Notes: a model not told the origin generated them from the sequence alone. Positions 21,976 to 33,758 are shown, numbered from the stretch's first letter. The stretch is 64,000 nt of DNA from Adiantum capillus-veneris (GCA_014529385.2 CM043954.1:8767306-8831305); one strand, 5' to 3'. Program-made: numbers and translations.

Positions 21976-23740
21976 CAAACTTAGAAATGCAATTTATCAC
22001 AACTTCTTGCTTTGCTGCTGAATATACGTGTACAAAAGCGTTTAATTTCGGCAATCGAATCAAAGCATTTAACCACTAGAGGTGGTGTTAGTAATGATTG
22101 GTATAACTAGAGGGTTAACCTCAACCACTACTGTAATTTATACGCTTCGGATGTTCTTGATTAGGTCTGCTAATCTGGAACTGTACTTCCCTCGGATGTT
22201 GGTCAATTTACATGGAAAGTCTTAATTCCGTCTTTGCTCCGCCAAAAGGTCCAACAAGGTCCAAATTCACTTCTAAAAGAAGTTCTGGAACTCTTAATTC
22301 AATTGGAACTTCACTCTATTTCCTCAGTCAGCTTTTCTCTTCACTAAGCACATGTAGACATCCTACGCGTAGGATGTCTATCTGCTCTATTTTGCCTGGA
22401 GTTTTCACTATAAATTCCCCTTGATGTGTTGAGTCCACAACTGTTTTTACTTTTTGATTTGGACACCTATAAGGGTGTCAATTGATCAGAAATCTGTTCC
22501 AGTAGCCTGATGTTGGTCTGACAAGTCAAATCAACTCCAATTTGGACCAAAATTGAGTAGGAGGCTTGCCCCAGGCTATACAACACCCTGCTATGCCTAC
22601 AGTCAGTTTTTGACTTCAATATAAAGCATTAGACATTCTACATGTAGCATGTCTAACTGCTCAAAATGGCTTCAAATTCAAACACAGACCCCTCTTAAGG
22701 TGCTGATCACTTTGGTATGCTCAAAGTTGAGTTTGGAGTGCTAAATCACACAGAACACATCCTACACGTAGGATGTCTATATGATCTGTTTGACCCCAAA
22801 CTTGAGCCACAGATTCCCCTTGATGTCAGCAACCCAGTGCTATGCTTATATTTTGGTTTGGATTTCAAAAGACCCCAATTTTAGCTATCCTAGCCTTTTT
22901 CAATCAAAGATGCTAAAGTCTTCTTAAAACCCAAATTTTCTCACCCAATTGAGATGAAATATTTCTCAGGCACTCAATAAATCATGCAGATCATGCTCAT
23001 GCAGCGATCCTATGGTTTTGGTCTTAAAATAATGCTTTGTCACAATTTGGGTAGGATGTAAGGCAATTTCCTTTCTATTTGGCCTTATCCTGTCAAGATA
23101 TGGTCAAACTTCCACTTTCCAGGTGAAAATAGGGTAAAACCTACCTTCTAAACACACTGGTCAACTCAGATTTTCAAAATTTCCACCAGAACTCCCTGTA
23201 GACATCCTACGCATAGGATGTCTCTTGGCTTAGAATTTAATTTTTTTTCTGACAGAAGTACTCCTTATGCTCTACAGCTCTCTCAGAAATATTCATAGAA
23301 ACTTTTGAACTTCACTTCAACTTCTAAACATTCTTTTTCGTCTTCTACAACCTTGTGATGAACCTAACAGCAAGTATAACATGCATGAAGTGCTCCAGAT
23401 CAGAAATCATGATGTCCTACTTACCCTACTGCTCCTCATCATATGAGATGGTGATATTGGTGTCTTGGTTGCTTCCTGGCCTCTCTGGACTCTCAAGCTC
23501 TCCTTCCACCGCCTCTACCACTCCAACTCCTACTCTCTACACCACAACTCAACTAATACCTAAAACTATCTAAGTCTACCTAAGTCGAAGGATCTAGGCC
23601 AGACACTCGCTCCCTAGACTCGTCCTAAGACCTAGAGAGTCCTCCACCCTCTGATCCTATCTAAATGTAAAACGAGACTCTGGAAAGCCAGAGAATCCCT
23701 AGCCTCAAGGACTAGTCTCGATCACCTACCTAGGGTTTTT
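21976..23740 (-). other. G1 5' leader, non-coding
   Basis: A long untranslated leader between the primer site and gag. No supported gene. It carries a second set of the palindromes found at 9749-10639. Repeated phrases such as ATTCCCCTTGATGT occur near 22420 and 22815, so this too is a degenerate repeat. Confidence 0.7.
22356..23223. repeat. Palindrome repeats in G1's 5' leader
   Basis: Four copies related to the CATCCTACGCGTAGGATG palindrome lie at 22356-22379 (perfect), 22631-22654 (degenerate), 22755-22778 (altered left arm and centre) and 23200-23223 (one change, GCATAG). Half-sites (CACGTAGGATGTCTGG) occur in both LTRs near 5456 and 24110, so the motif occurs in LTR, leader and 3' region. 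Confidence 0.88.
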
Positions 23741-23759
23741 ATCCCCGGCAGCGGCGCCA
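23741..23759 (-). promoter_or_regulatory. G1 primer binding site, tRNA-Asp
   Basis: TGGCGCCGCTGCCGGGGAT on the minus strand, one base from the 5' LTR end. It matches the complement of the plant tRNA-Asp 3' end except for one base (GCT for GTT). tRNA-Asp priming is known from Athila-type gypsy elements. Confidence 0.9.
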
Positions 23760-23760
23760 A

Positions 23761-24687
23761 TGTTGGCGGATACACGGCGACGGACGTCAGCACAACGAGA
23801 AATCACCTAACAAGATTTGTCAGCTAAGGAGGAAGCTCGACCTACAGGCGCGTGGAAGCAAGCATAGGCTATCAACCTACACTCGACCGACTCTCGACTA
23901 CTTCCTACAGAGGTCTCTACCCAATGTCTAAGCTACAGCCTTCAGGAGTGCATAAGAGGAGATTTCCTACAACGCTTTCAAGAGCCAAATACCCATCAAA
24001 CGTTCTCCAAACGCCACAGAACTTGAAAGAAACCCTATTAACACCAATAGGTCGCTCTCCCTAAGGTCCATGAACCAAAACCCCAACCCTAAACACTTGG
24101 TGCAAAATCACGTAGGATGTCTGGTCGAAATTTGCAGGTCGTTGTTTCCAAAAACTAAAGTGCCCAATGTGTATCTCTACTCACTGCGAACGTGTGGATA
24201 TGCTGAAATGCGAAAACAGACAACGTATGCTCACCGAATCACCAGATGTAGCTCGTGGGTTGAGCTCGCAAACCCAGGTCGTACACACACAATGTAGATA
24301 TTGGTGCGTAGCTCTCTTCGGGGGCAACGCACTGCACTTCTCTACACTTGATTCCGACCACCAGTGCGCGCGTAGCGTCAAGATAAAACTCTCACTCTCT
24401 CTCGTACACAGAGTACGCTCACTCACACAGACAGAACTTTTTAAAAATGACAAAGGTTTTTTCCATTAAGGTCAAAAGTGATATAAATACCTTACAATCT
24501 CAAGCCCTAAGGTTCCAATTTAACCATTCACTCAATCTAATTGTTAGAAATGGGATACAATCTGGAAGCTTTTGCAAGCCCCACTATTTGTAAAGGTAAA
24601 ATGACGGTTTTTCTCAATTAAAGAATAATAATAATAAAAAATCCTGTCGAGCAATCATTCTCCGTTGGGTGTGTCCAGCTGCTAACA
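23761..24687 (-). repeat. G1 5' LTR
   Basis: This 927-bp LTR pairs with 5100-6032 and has TG...CA ends on the minus strand. A TATTTATA stretch on the minus strand near 24480-24490 is a possible core promoter. Confidence 0.93.
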
Positions 24688-24829
24688 CATACCAACTTGC
24701 CATTTCATCAAAAAATGACATCCTTACTCACCCTCACTTTACCCATGATAGGATTTTAACAGTTGTACCCTTTTGCTCAAGGGAATAGCCAACACAGACA
24801 TTTTTTTTCTTTTGGATCAAGCTTACTTT

Positions 24830-25347
24830 TTAGCTCATCCGACACATGCACATAAGAAATACATCCGAACACTTTAAAATTTGATACATCTGGTTTTTCA
24901 CACTGAAATTTTCTTCATGTGTCATATCATGTACTGCAACAGTAGGGGTCATGCTCATAATGTAGACACCTGTAACAATAGACTTAGCCCAATAACAATG
25001 AGGCATGTCCTTCTCATTCATCAATGATCTAGTCACTTCTGCAGTGTGCTTGTTCTTTCGCTCCGCAACACCATTTTGTTGCGTTTATACTTGCAAGAAA
25101 ACTACCTTTGAATTTCATGCTTTTTCAAAAAACCATTGAATTCATTGGAGAAGTATTCTCCCCCTCTATCTGACCTCAGGTACTTTACAAGTTTCCCATT
25201 TTGTTTTTCAACCATAACTTTGAAATTTTGAAAATGCATAAACACCTCACTTTTCTGCTTCATGAAATAGACCCATACCTTCCTCGTATGGTTTGTTTTG
25301 TTGTCTCCTATTTGGACGATCACGTTCAAAGTGACCATGTCTTCCAT
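24830..25347 (-). pseudogene. Copia-1 integrase, truncated
   Basis: The core fragment (KVWVYFMKQKSEVF, YLRSDRGGEYF with the second catalytic Asp) and the C-terminal part (HCYWAKSIV, MTPTVAVHDMT) remain. The N-terminal zinc-binding region and the first catalytic Asp segment are absent: the frame joins degenerate gag zinc-knuckle sequence near 25350. Stops and frameshifts separate the two parts. Confidence 0.82.
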
Positions 25348-26175
25348 AGCCCCAACATACTACATTTCCATGTTCACCTAAATTATTTCCCTGTGCATTT
25401 CCACGACCACTTGGACACCCGTTCCTCAAAATTTTCCTCAACCGCCACATGTATTGTGACCATGATTGTTGTTCTATTGTTGTGCTTTGTGGTTGCCTCT
25501 TCATTGGCCTTGTCCACGACCTGTACCACATCCTTTTCCTCTTCCTCTATTGTTGAAAAGGACCTGCTTAGAATGGTTTCCATCCTAAGTAGAGGAGTCT
25601 TCCTCAAGTTCCTTCTCTTCCATAATCAATAAGGAAACTAAATCTATAAACGAGGGAATGTTGTCTCGAAGATGGATGCCAATTTTAAACTGTTTGTACT
25701 CACGACCCAAACCTCGTAGACAGACTTCTACTCTATCATCATCATTGATTGTAACACCAATCAATGCAAGTGACTCACATATGTCCTTTATCTTCAATGA
25801 ATAGTCATTGATGGATAGGCTTTTCTTTTGAATTGTATTTAGCTCAGTCTTCAACTGCAGCTTCCTTGCCTTTGTGTTGGTCACATCTAATGATAGCAAA
25901 GTGTCCCAAGCCTCAATCATAGTGTCATGTACACTGAGAGAAAGCCAATACATGACCTTCTAAGCTCCCTGGTTATAATCTTTGAATGTCTTAATTTGTG
26001 CAACACTCGAACCTTCCTCTAGTAGTAGTGGCGCTACCACATGCTCTCCATCAATGTAGTCCCAATAAACTTTTCCCATAAGGAAATTGGTCATTCTGAA
26101 CTTCCAATCATGGAAGTTGTTCTTGTCTAGCTTCTCACCGACATCTTGGTGAAGACCATCATTTTTGGACGACAT
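25348..26175 (-). pseudogene. Copia-1 gag
   Basis: Typical copia gag of the UBN2 type: an N-terminal LDKNNFHDWKFRMTNFL, then AWDTLLSLD ... IQKKSLSINDYSLKIKDI and an RGLGREYKQF motif. An in-frame TAG near 25955 and a frameshift near 25600 break it. The zinc knuckle reads CWGYGRHGHFERD, with the second and last Cys lost. Confidence 0.85.
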
Positions 26176-26369
26176 GTTTCCAACCCTTCACACAGTCTTC
26201 GAGCAACCTACTAAAAAAAATAGTCGGTTACCACCTGTAACCACAATCTGCGTGCATACACCCATTTCACTATCCTAAGTAGTGTCTATGCACATTGATG
26301 ACAAACCAAAGCTTTCTGCACCACCTATATGTAGATTTGCAAAATCCCGAACCTTAGCGTTTTCTCCCT

Positions 26370-27047
26370 GGGGGATTCACCATGGAAAACTTACCGCACC
26401 ACGTAAGGCCGCGGGGAGGGGGGGGGTTTCAAGTTACATACGCGTATAATCTAGGGACAGGCCCCCAATAATTTATCTCCCAAGCTTAAAAGTAAGGGAG
26501 GGGTAATCATATTTATTGGGGGGGGGGGGGGGGGGGGGGATGACCCGGGTTGATTACTTGTAAAATGACTGGTCATCGATGTGCACTAGAAACAGATGCA
26601 TTTAGAGAAAGTTTTTTATCAAGTCACAAATCAAATTTTGCATCAAGCCGGTCATAGATAAGGGCTGATTTGGAGAAGGTCAAGGGTTGATTTATACCAG
26701 CTTTGGACGGGTCAGAATTGGATGAGTATCCAGAGTGCACGCTGATCAAGCACATAGTTTGAAAGTCAAACTAAGACAAATTAAGGGTACATCTAGTTAT
26801 CAACGAAAGTGATTCCTTAGTACGTTTCCAATCACTATGTTACACACTCTTCGACCAGTTTTACTCAGTTAGATCATATGAGATCTAAATTTTATATCTA
26901 AGATAGGGGTATAATAGTTTTCTTCATTGATTGTTGTATAAGCGTAGAAAGGGGGGTCATATTCCCTAATATCATTTGTATATAGGGGTTTAATCAAAAT
27001 TTTTGCTCGTAGGTGGCGTCCCATTTTGTATATAGAGTGAATCCCCC
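26370..27047. mobile_element. Possible TIR DNA element in Copia-1 leader
   Basis: The interval begins GGGGGATTCAC and ends GTGAATCCCCC, an exact 11-bp terminal inverted repeat, within a copia leader that is about 1.1 kb and unusually long. No clear target duplication or transposase is visible. The left end (GGGGATTCACCAT) resembles that of the smaller element at 28013-28248 (GGGGTTCACCATT). The assignment to a superfamily is open. Confidence 0.5.
26518..26539 (+). repeat. 22-base G homopolymer
   Basis: A run of 22 guanines in a G-rich neighbourhood. It may be a real G-quadruplex-capable tract or a length error in sequencing. Confidence 0.8.
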
Positions 27048-27278
27048 TAGGTTTTCGCACGCGAATGCACTCTAACTCCAAAACAAGGGTCAAAATGCAC
27101 CCAGAATGGAAATCAGACTACAGAGTGGTAGCTCAAAGGATTGTATAGAACTGTGAGATGCACACTCTCCAAAAGAAATCACCTCAATCGGTGATCGTTG
27201 AAGATGGATCTCGGGAATACCGAAGCTGCTTCCTAGACTGCTTCTGCTTGCTCCTCTAAGCTCCTCAAACACAACCAA

Positions 27279-27290
27279 GCTCTGATACCA
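27279..27290 (-). promoter_or_regulatory. Copia-1 primer binding site, tRNA-Met
   Basis: TGGTATCAGAGC on the minus strand directly abuts the 5' LTR. It is the standard copia primer site complementary to the initiator tRNA-Met 3' end. Confidence 0.93.
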
Positions 27291-27642
27291 TGTCAAGAGA
27301 CAGAGAAGGAGAGAGCTTGAGCACTTGCAAGCACACACACAGACAAATATGGAGGCAAAAGATTGTACTTCTTCTTCTTCACAAACTCAAGATAAGAGGT
27401 CTACAAAACATAAGGGAAAATGAAACATAAAAAGGGAAACTAGTACAACGGTCTAGTATAAACCGCTAGTGAGTGAGGTGCGTAGATGAGTGTGCCATCA
27501 CTTTGGTAGGTAGACTAGCTCAGTGTAGTCCAACTGTAGTATCACTCACAAAGATATGCGTATCCACCAAGGTATGCCAGTGATGATGACTGTCGGTGGT
27601 AATCATCCAGGAGTTGTACATGTTGAGCTTGACATCTCAACA
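27291..27642 (-). repeat. Copia-1 5' LTR
   Basis: This 352-bp LTR has TG...CA ends and is followed at 27643-27647 by TACCC, the same 5 bp as before the 3' LTR. Confidence 0.93.
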
Positions 27643-27647
27643 TACCC

Positions 27648-28008
27648 CCCGCAAACTTTCATGGCCATCTATTGCCATCTCATCGGTCTAAGGTGGAACA
27701 ATGGACAATCTTTTGGCTTTGGGCTTGCCAAGGGTGCAATGGCCAAACGTTGGCCTTTGTGACACCTTAGATCGTTAAGATTGATTCAGATGCCCATGAA
27801 ACTTTGTAGGGGCAGGGATTAGTGTGCTTTCCTTGCCCTTTCAAAGTTTCATGCCCGTCCGCTCTTGTCTCGTCCATCTAGGTGGCACAATCCTCATTTT
27901 TTTGCTTTGTGCATGCCAAGGGCTTATTGGCCAAAAGTTTGCAATTGTGCCATCCTAGACCATCGAGACGAGATTCGATGCCCATAAAACTTTGCATGGG
28001 CAAGGACT
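27648..28008. repeat. Palindromic satellite, middle block
   Basis: About two units continue the 190-bp array after Copia-1, beginning in the hairpin-B arm (GCAAACTTTCATGGCCATC). Confidence 0.9.
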
Positions 28009-28012
28009 CGAG

Positions 28013-28248
28013 GGGTTCACCATTCAATACCCTCCTATATAATGTGCATTCATAGGATATTAAAAAAACCCCTCTTTTAACATGTCTCGATGAAAAAAAT
28101 GACCCCTTATTTTAGGAATTTTTCCAAAATTGAATATAAAAACCCCTTATTTTAATGTATCTCTTTTAAATTGCATAAAATTTTTCCTTTTAAAGTCCCT
28201 CCTTTCGAACTCACGTTATACATTAACATGATTACATAGTGCACCCCC
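28013..28248. mobile_element. Small non-autonomous TIR element (MITE-like) in satellite
   Basis: About 236 bp of AT-rich DNA unrelated to the satellite interrupts a unit. It is flanked by CGAG (28009-28012 and 28249-28252), a likely 4-bp duplication, with imperfect inverted ends GGGTTCAC and GTGCACCC. It has no coding capacity. The duplication could be read as 4-6 bp because the flank is G-rich. Confidence 0.55.
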
Positions 28249-28252
28249 CGAG

Positions 28253-31200
28253 GGCGGGGATTACATGTGATTCTTCCGTCCTTGCAAAGTTTCATGGCGA
28301 TCTATTGCCGTCTCATCGGTCCAGGGTGGCACAATCCTCTTTTTTTTTGGCTTTTGACTCGTGAAAGGCCAATGGCCAAAATTTGGCAATTGTGCCACCC
28401 TAGACCATCAAGACGGATTGCGATACCCATGAAACTTTACAAGGGTAGCGATTAATATGCTTCCCCCACCCCACAACGTGTCATAGCCATTTGTTGATGT
28501 TTCTTCCGTCAAGGTGGCACAATCGTCAACTTTTTGGTTTGGGCGTGCCAAAGTCCCACTTGCCAAAATTTGGCGATTCTGTTGCTCTATACCATCGAGA
28601 CAGATTTTTCTCTAAACCAAAAAATCGTCAGTTTTTTGGTTTGGGCGTGCCAATGTCCCACTTGCCAAAATTTGGAGATTCTGTTGCTCTATACCATTGA
28701 GACGGATTGTGATGCCGATCAAACTTTACAAGGGCACCAATCACTATGCTTCTCCTCCTAATGCAAAGGTTTATGGACATCTGTTGCCGTCTCATCGGTC
28801 TAGGGTGGCACAATCATCAATTTTTTGGCTTTGGGCTCGCCAAAGGCCCAATGGCCAAAAGTTGGCAATTGTGCCACCCTATACCGTCGAGAGAGATTGG
28901 GATGCCCAAGAAACTTTGTAGGGGTAGGGATAAGTGTTTTTCCCATGTCCCTGAAAAGTTTCATGGCTAATCATTGTTGTCTTGTTGGTCTGCGGTGGCA
29001 GAATCGCCAATTTTTTTGGCTTTGGGCGCGCCAAGGGCCCAACGACCAAAAGATGGCAATTTTACGTCCTAGACCCTCGAGACAGATTGAGATACCCATG
29101 ACACTTTTCACGGATGGGAATATGTGTGCTTCCTCTGCCTCTGCAAAGTTTCATGAGCATCCATTGTCATCTCATTGGTACAGGGTGGCACAATTGCCAA
29201 TTTTTTGGCTTTGGGTTTGCCAAGGGCCCAATGGTAAAAAATTGGCAATTGTGACATCCTACACCATCGAGATGGATTGGGATGCCCATGAAACTTTGTA
29301 GAGGAAAGGATTAGTGCTCTTTTGCTACCCTTGCAAAGTTTCATGGCCATTCGCTCCCGCCTCATTTGTCCATGGTGGCACAATCGCCACTTTTTTGGCT
29401 TTGGGCTCGCCAAAGGCCCAATGGCCAAAAGTTGGCAATTGTTGCCCTAGACCATCGAGACGGATTATAACGTCCATGAAACTTTTCAAGGGCAGGGATA
29501 AGTGTGCTTCCCTTGTCCTCGCTAAGTTTTAGGGGCATCCGCTGTCGTCGAGATGGATTGGGATGTCCATGAAATTTTGCAGGGGCAAGGACTTGGCCCG
29601 GATTAGGGTGCTTTCCATGCCCCAAAAATGTTTCATGGCCATCCATTGTCATCTTGTCCATCCAGGGTGGCATCAATGGCCAAAATTTGACGATTGTGCC
29701 GCCCTAGACCATTGAGATGATTGCGATGCCCATGAAAGTTTTCAAGGGTAGGGATTATTACGCTTGTTGCACCCCTAAAAAGTTTCATGGCCATATGTTG
29801 TCCTCTGGTCGGTTTAGTGTGGCACAATCGTCAATATTTTTGGCTTTCAGCTCGCCAAAGGCCCAATCGCTAAAATTTGGTGATTGTGTCGTCCTAGACC
29901 ATTGAGACAGATTGTGATGCCCATGAAACTTTGCAAGGACATGGATTAGTGTGCCTTCCCCAACCTTGAAAAGTTTCATGGCCATCTGTTGCCATCTCAT
30001 CAGTCCAAGGTGGCACAATCATCAATTTTTGGCTCTGGGTACGCCAAAGGCCCAATGGCCAAAAATTGGCAATTGTGTCACCGTAGAACATCCAGACGGA
30101 TTGCGATGCCCATGAAACTTTAGAGGTGTGCAAATTAGTGTGCTTCTTCTAGCCCCACAAAGTTTCATGTCCATCCCTTGTCGTCGCATTGGTCCAAGGT
30201 GGCACAATCACCAATTATTTGTCTTTGGGCTCGCCAAGGGCTTAATTTGCCAAAAGTTGATAATTGTGCCATCCTAGAGTAATAATTCATTGCAGGGGTG
30301 GGGAAACATGTGCTTCCTCCATGCCCACAGGGTTTCATGTCCATCTGTTGTCGTATCCTCTATCCTCGGTGGCACAATCGCCAATTTTTTGGCTTTGGGC
30401 TCGCCAAAAGACTAATGGCCAAAATTTGGCTATTGATCCATCATAGACGGTCGAGACAAATTGGGATGCCCATGAAACTTTGCAAGGAAAAGGATTAGTC
30501 TACTTCTCTCACCCTCGCAAAGTTTCATGGCCATCCATTGTCGTCTCATATCCATACAAGATGAAACAATCATCAATTTCTTAGCTTTGGGCTCGCCAAA
30601 GGCCCAATGGCCAACATTTAGCGATTATGACATCCTAGACTATCGAGAGATTGTGATGCCCACATGAAACTTGTAGGGGCCAGGATTGTGATGCCATGGA
30701 CCATCAAGATGGATTAAGATACCCATGAAACTTTACACGAACGGGGATTCGTGTGCTTCCCCCATTTCCCAAAGGCCCAATGGCCAAAATTTGATGAGTG
30801 TGCCGTACTAGACCTTCGTGACTGATTGGGACGCCCATGAAACTCTACAAGGGTAGGGATTAGTATGCTTCCCCCACCCCTAAAAATTTTCATGCCATTT
30901 GTTGCCGTCTCGTCACTCTAGGGTGGCACAATCATCAATTGTTTGGCTTTGGGCTCACCAAAGGCCTAGTGGCCAACATTTGGCGATTGTGATGTCCTAG
31001 ACCATCGATACGGATTGCAATGCCCATAAAACTTTTCAAGGATATGGACTAGTGTGATTCCCCCTACCCTTGAAAAGTTTCATAGCCATCCGTTGCCATC
31101 TCCTCGGTCCTAGACAGTTGAGACGGATTGCGATGCTCATGAAGCTTTGCAGGGGTCAAGATCGTGATGCCATAGACCATTGAGATGGATTGGGTTGCCC

Positions 31201-32782
31201 ATGAAAATTTATGCGGATGGAGATTCGTATGCTACCTTCTACTTTGCAAAGATACATGGCCATCCATTGCCATCCCATCGGTCGAGGGTGGCAAAACCGC
31301 CAATTTTTTGGCTTTGGGCTCGCCAAGGGCCCAATGGCCAAAAGTTGGCGATTGTGACGTCTAGACGGTCGAGACGGATTGGGATGCCCATGAAACTTTG
31401 CAGGCGTAGAGATTAATAAGCTTTCCCTCCCCTTGAAAAGTCTCATGGCCATTTGCTCTCACCTCGTTTTTCCAGGGTGACATATCGATCAATTTTTTGG
31501 CTTTGAGTTCACCAAAAGTCCAATGGTTAGAACTTGGCAATTGTGTCATCATAGATCATCACGAAGGATTTCGATACCCATGAAACTTTGCATGGGGTAA
31601 GTATTGGTGCACTTCCTCCACCCTGCAATGTTTCAAGGCCATAAGATACCGTCTCATTGGTCCTAGGTGGCACAATGGCCAATTTTTTGTCTTTGGGCTC
31701 GTCAAAGGCCCAATCAACAAAAGTTGGCGATTGTGATGCCCTAGACCGTCCACACGGATTGGAATTCGCAAGAAACATTATAGGGGTATGGATTAGTGTG
31801 CTTCATCTACCTCTACAAAGTTTCAAGGACATTTTTTGTCATCTTGTCGGTCCGTGGTGACACAATCATCAATTTTATGGCTTTGCACTCGCCAACGGCC
31901 CAATGACCAAAAGTTGGCAATTGTGACGCCCTAGATCGTCAAGACACATTGAAATGCCTATGAAAATTTTCACGGACAGGGATAAGGGTGGGTGCTTCCC
32001 CCACCTCCATCAAGTTTCATGGCCATCCATTATCATCTCGTTGGTCGAGGGTAGCACAATCCCCAAGCTTTTTGCTTTGGGCTCCCCAAAGGCCCAATGG
32101 TGAAAATTTGGTAATTGTGCCACCTTAGACCGTCGAGACGGATTGGGATACCCATGAAACTTTGGAAGGGTAAATATTAGTGTGTTTCCCCTACCGTTGA
32201 AAAGTGTTATGGCCATCCATTTCCGTCTCGTACGTCTAGCACAATCATCAATTTCTTGGCCAAAATTTGGCGATTATGCCATCCTAGACCGACGAGACGG
32301 ATTGTGATTCCCATGAAACTTTGCAGGGGCCAAGATTAGTGTGCTTCTTTTGCTTGTGCAAAGTTTCATGGCCATCTGCTGTTGTCTGGTCGGTCCAGCA
32401 TGAGACAATCACCAATTTGTTGCCTTTGGGCTCGCCAAGGGATTAATGGCCGTAATTTGATGATTGTACCGCCTTAGACCATTGAGATGGATTGCGATAC
32501 ACATTAAACTGTTCGCGAGCAAAAAAAATTGTACTTCCCCTACCCCCACAATGTCTTATGGCCACTGTTGACATCTACGATGGCACAATTACCAACTTTT
32601 TGGCTTTCGGCTTGCGAAAAGGCTCAATGGCCAAAATTTGACGATTGTGTTGTCCTAGACCATCGAGACGGATTGCGATGCCCATGAAACATTGCAAGGG
32701 TAGGGATTAGTATGCTTCCCACGCCCTTAAAAAGTTTCATGGCCATCTGTTGTTGTCTCGTTGATCGAGGTGGCACAATCAT
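28253..32782. repeat. Palindromic satellite array, right block
   Basis: About 24 units of the double-hairpin satellite. A clear hairpin A is 28804-28878 (GGTGGCACAATCATCAA paired with TTGGCAATTGTGCCACC). Some units are partial or rearranged: a local duplication of about 120 bp lies at 28500-28700, and shortened units lie near 29520-29600, 30690-30770 and 31100-31160. Similar ORFs on both strands are by-products of the inverted structure. Confidence 0.93.
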
Positions 32783-33059
32783 CCTCCCTCATTTTTTCTA
32801 GATATTGATTTGTGTGTATGACTTTCTCTCACTATCTCATTTACTATTTTGACATTGTAGTTCATTTTGCTCGTGAGTATGTGCATATGCCGCGACAAGA
32901 AAGTGAGGGAAGTTATTTTCAAACTTGGAGAGTTAGTAAGGTACACCACAGGTTAACTCAACTAAACTTTTCTATGTACACGATACCCTCAACAAGTACT
33001 TAGTGTATTCTTGTGTGTTCTCTTATAGATTTGTAAGCTCCAAATTGATTGAAATAGAG

Positions 33060-33420
33060 TTCATCCCTGCTAAAACACTTGCCATGGAAACCGTGTGCCC
33101 CATTGAGGATGCATTTCCTCGATCCGTTCTTCTTAGCCAAATCCACCTCTTGGTTCATGTGGTTGAGGAATCTCTATATGTCGAATAGTGCATGCACAAT
33201 GGATGTTCTTTTTAGAGAGGTTTTTAAAGACTCTCAAATATTTTTTGTGGCTACGGTCCTAGCCAGAGGCATATATGGTCAAAGGGTGGATTGTGCAAGA
33301 GGAGTTTGTTTACATTTCAGAGTATTTGGCACAAGTTGATCCCTCAATGCCTCACATGTGGGTAGATGAGAAGGATGCAAGGATGACTTCACATTTGCCA
33401 AGTGAAAAGGGAAAATTATT
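33060..33420 (+). pseudogene. CACTA-type transposon fragment (DUF4218-like)
   Basis: Across frames the plus strand encodes HLLVHVVEE, QWMFFLERFLKTLKYF, then PEAYMVKGWIVQEEFVYISEYL. This matches the known pattern of DUF4218, a domain found next to CACTA/En-Spm transposases (LVHLVEE ... RWMYPFERFLKTLK ... PEGSIAEGYI). At least one frameshift and a stop break it. The flanks 32783-33059 hold no recognisable gene. Confidence 0.62.
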
Positions 33421-33454
33421 TAACATGGATATGGATCTATTGCGAGTATCCCCA

Positions 33455-33460
<6 letters not shown>

Positions 33461-33538
<78 letters not shown>
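33461..33538 (+). repeat. (GA)n microsatellite
   Basis: 39 GA dinucleotides. Copia-2 inserted at its right-hand edge (duplication AGATG). The Arg-Glu repeat peptide it encodes is not a real protein. Confidence 0.95.
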
Positions 33539-33540
<2 letters not shown>

Positions 33541-33758
33541 TGAAGTCGCGGAGCGGAGCTTAGATCGACTCACACACACACATAGATACACACATAGAGA
33601 GCTTACACAATATGCAGAGAATTCGTTGAAGGGTTATCTCCCAAGTCTTATTATGCACACAAGTATAAGTGAGCATATACAAAGAGTTAGTGATAAGCGA
33701 GTTAGGCGGGCGGGCGGCCATATCTGTATAAGAGGCCACTTGGGCTTTAATCCCAACA
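33541..33758 (-). repeat. Copia-2 3' LTR
   Basis: 218 bp. The minus strand begins TGTTGGGATTAAAGCCC and ends CGACTTCA. It matches 38833-39052. Confidence 0.93.

Larger units (their letters stand above)
5100..24687 (-). mobile_element. G1, giant Ty3/gypsy element (19.6 kb) with extra domains
   Basis: The LTRs at 5100-6032 and 23761-24687 are flanked by CATAC (5095-5099 and 24688-24692). The primer site is complementary to tRNA-Asp. Minus-strand order is leader with palindromes, gag (from 21975), PR1, RT with RNase H, integrase, a second retropepsin, a W-motif tail, an internal polypurine tract, a palindrome-repeat region, an extra ORF of about 1,165 codons, the 3' polypurine tract and the LTR. 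There is one RNase H and no Tat-type additional RNase H. The tRNA-Asp primer and the layout suggest an Athila-like or neighbouring OTA lineage (inference). The element is large for a gypsy element. Stops and frameshifts in most domains show it is inactive. Confidence 0.93.
2727..27642 (-). mobile_element. Copia-1, Ty1/copia LTR retrotransposon split by nested gypsy G1
   Basis: The element is bounded by LTRs at 2727-3086 and 27291-27642 and by the 5-bp target duplication TACCC (2722-2726 and 27643-27647). It lies in the hairpin-B loop of a satellite unit, and the satellite resumes on the far side. A tRNA-Met primer site and a polypurine tract place the 5' end on the right. Removing G1 and one copy of its target duplication leaves about 5.3 kb, a usual copia size. 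Order on the minus strand is gag, integrase, RT and RNase H. The protease and the first part of integrase are missing, and the frames carry stops and frameshifts, so the element is dead. A TIR element may also sit in its leader (26370-27047). Confidence 0.93.
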
